In this document: positions 5,021-6,366 of the stretch, piece after piece
Position numbering within the stretch: position 1 is the stretch's first letter
Layout: each line of letters opens with the position of its first letter
NCBI GenBank assembly: GCA_947474905.1
Contig: CANJKQ010000064.1
Span: 1-6,366 of the forward strand
Source: Pseudomonadota bacterium
Lineage (GTDB): Bacteria > Pseudomonadota > Alphaproteobacteria > Sphingomonadales > Sphingomonadaceae
Direction of reading: 5' to 3'
DNA length: 6,366 nt
Position numbers and translations under genes: made by a program
Notes under the pieces: generated by a model
What the model was told of the DNA's origin: nothing
The model's input: the letters and a program-made list of their open reading frames with translations, nothing else
Database searches by the model: none

Positions 5021-6366
5021 ATGTCGTTTTTGTTCCGCGCGCCGCGCGCCGCCGCTTTTCCCGCCATTGCCGTTGCTTGCGCGGTGCTCCTGTCATCCAC
5101 CGGGTTCGAGGCGGTTGCGCGCGCGCCCGCCGCCAAGGCGCAGACCGCACCCAAAAAGGACGCCGCCGCCACCACCAGCGTCGCGGCGGTCGACCGGTCG
5201 GCCTGGCTCTACAAAGACAGCGACATTCCCCAGGACCCCGACTGGCATTTCGGCACCTTGCCCAATGGCCTGCGCTATGCGGTGCGCAAGAACGGGGTGC
5301 CGCCGGGCCAGGTCGCGGTGCGCGTGCGGGTCGATGCCGGCTCGCTGTTTGAAACCGATTCGGAACGCGGCTTTGCCCATTTCATCGAGCATCTGACCTT
5401 CCGCGGATCAGCCTATGTGCCCGATGGCGAGGCCAAGCGCATCTGGCAGCGTATGGGGACAACCTTCGGCTCTGATACCAATGCCCAGACGACGCCGACG
5501 CAGACGGTGTTCAAGCTTGACTTGCCGGGCGCGACCGAGGCGGGGCTCGACGAAAGCCTGCACATCATGTCGGGCATGATGGAAAAGCCCGCGATCACGC
5601 CCGAAGCGGTAGCCGCCGAGCGCCCCGTGGTGCTGGCCGAACAGCGCGAATTGCCGGGCGCGCAGGTGCGCTTTGGCGACGCCGTGCGCGCGACCTTCTT
5701 TGCCGGGCAGCCGCTCGCCAATCGCTCGCCCATCGGCAATATCAAGACGCTGGAAGCCGCCACCGCCGATACGGTGAAGGCATTTCATGACCGCTGGTAT
5801 CGGCCCGAGCGCACCGTCGTCATCATTTCGGGCGATATCGACCCCGATGTTGCCGAGCGGCTGGTCATCAAGAATTTCTCGGGCTGGGTGCGCAATGACC
5901 CCAAGCCCGCCGACCCCGATTTCGGCAAGCCCGACGCAAGCCAGCCCGCCACCCGCCTGATCGTCGAGCCGAGCATCCCGACGGTCATTTCCTGGGCGGT
6001 GCTGCGGCCATGGCAGTTCAACAACGACACGATCATCTTCAATCAGAAACGGCTGGTCGATCAGGTCGCGGTGCGCGTGATCAACCGGCGGCTTGAATCG
6101 CGCGCGCGCAGCGGCGGCAGCTTTTTGCAAGCCGCGGTGCAACTGAACGACGAATCGCGATCGGCGAACGGGACGTTTGTCGACATCCTGCCGGCGGGCG
6201 ATGACTGGGAAAAGGCGGTGAAGGACGTGCGCGCGGTGATCGCCGATGCTGCCGCGGCGCCGCCGACCCAGGCCGAAATCGACCGCGAGCTCGCCGAGCT
6301 TGATGCCGCGATGAAGAACCAGGTCGACACCCAAGCCGCCGAAGCCGGCGCCAAGGAAGCCGATGA
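5021..6366 (+). CDS. Exported M16-family zinc metallopeptidase, N-terminal half
   Basis: The first 448 codons are present; the gene runs off the right edge. The N-terminus looks like a Sec signal peptide: basic residues R6 and R9, a hydrophobic stretch at about 11-25, then an Ala-rich stretch with possible cleavage after ARA (about 35) or AKA (about 40). The mature part opens with a linker and the M16 domain (about 75-280). The inverted zinc motif HFIEH gives ligands H120 and H124 with catalytic E123. The distal ligand is probably E207 in ERPVVLAEQRE, with E200 seven residues before it, as E182/E189 are spaced in insulin-degrading enzyme. Neighbouring blocks such as LPNGLRYAVRKN, RVDAGSLFE and LANRSPIGN are typical of the family. 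A second domain begins near residue 310. Comparable exported alphaproteobacterial M16 enzymes are about 950 residues. It should degrade peptides in the periplasm. ATG 5021 lacks a strong Shine-Dalgarno. Confidence 0.93.
   Translation, partial: MSFLFRAPRAAAFPAIAVACAVLLSSTGFEAVARAPAAKAQTAPKKDAAATTSVAAVDRSAWLYKDSDIPQDPDWHFGTLPNGLRYAVRKNGVPPGQVAVRVRVDAGSLFETDSERGFAHFIEHLTFRGSAYVPDGEAKRIWQRMGTTFGSDTNAQTTPTQTVFKLDLPGATEAGLDESLHIMSGMMEKPAITPEAVAAERPVVLAEQRELPGAQVRFGDAVRATFFAGQPLANRSPIGNIKTLEAATADTVKAFHDRWYRPERTVVIISGDIDPDVAERLVIKNFSGWVRNDPKPADPDFGKPDASQPATRLIVEPSIPTVISWAVLRPWQFNNDTIIFNQKRLVDQVAVRVINRRLESRARSGGSFLQAAVQLNDESRSANGTFVDILPAGDDWEKAVKDVRAVIADAAAAPPTQAEIDRELAELDAAMKNQVDTQAAEAGAKEAD

Noticed and set aside
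5066..5082. Lipoprotein signal at Cys20 of the M16 peptidase
   Set aside because: The residues before the cysteine (AVA) lack the Leu/Val/Ile usually needed at position -3, and the hydrophobic segment continues past it. A normal signal peptide is more likely.
4456..5352. 298-codon plus-strand frame spanning the dioxygenase gene, the spacer and the peptidase start
   Set aside because: It crosses three different contexts, its product is Arg/Gly/His-rich without any motif, and it conflicts with two solid genes.
5408..6334. Long open frame on the minus strand (308 codons) opposite the M16 peptidase
   Set aside because: It lies entirely antisense to a well-supported gene, has no recognisable domain, is rich in Arg, Gly, His and Asp as expected from the complement of GC-rich codons, and is a typical shadow frame.

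Overview
The window is GC-rich, with codon use strongly biased to G/C in the third position. Gene content and order look like an alphaproteobacterium of the Sphingomonadaceae (Sphingomonas/Sphingopyxis type). The grounds are a MucR/Ros-type zinc-finger regulator, a Fur-family regulator without a CxxC pair, a tsaB-rimI pair beside an Nfu-type iron-sulfur scaffold, and intergenic palindromes built on CCCTCTCC/GGAGAGGG. This assignment comes from reading alone, with no database comparison.

Layout. Eight genes run leftward and one runs rightward. In transcription order from about 4815 down to 1, the leftward genes are: an aspartyl/asparaginyl beta-hydroxylase-domain dioxygenase; a NifU/Nfu scaffold; a RutE-like malonic semialdehyde reductase (nitroreductase fold); tsaB; rimI; a MucR-family regulator; a Fur-family regulator; and the first 88 codons of a PlsC-type acyltransferase cut by the window edge. 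From 5021 rightward runs the first half of an exported M16 zinc metallopeptidase, cut at the right edge. The roughly 205-base stretch from 4816 to 5020 separates the divergent units.

How the genes relate. nifU and the reductase are 22 bases apart, tsaB and rimI share one base (TGATG), and fur probably overlaps plsC; these are likely co-transcribed pairs. Their roles are mostly housekeeping: Fe-S cluster delivery, t6A tRNA modification with ribosomal or general protein N-acetylation, metal-responsive and cell-surface regulation, and phospholipid synthesis. I see no mobile element, CRISPR array, tRNA or rRNA, or defence-like cassette.

The least ordinary material lies between genes. Two palindromic REP/BIME-like elements (751-918 and 2588-2691) share the same arm sequence. 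The second abuts tsaB so closely that its last arm supplies the only Shine-Dalgarno-like sequence of that GTG-started gene, and the hairpin could occlude it. The dioxygenase is also worth a look, because its family includes the LpxO 2-hydroxylases and sphingomonads carry 2-hydroxy fatty acids in their glycosphingolipids. I found no convincing evidence of an undescribed system here.
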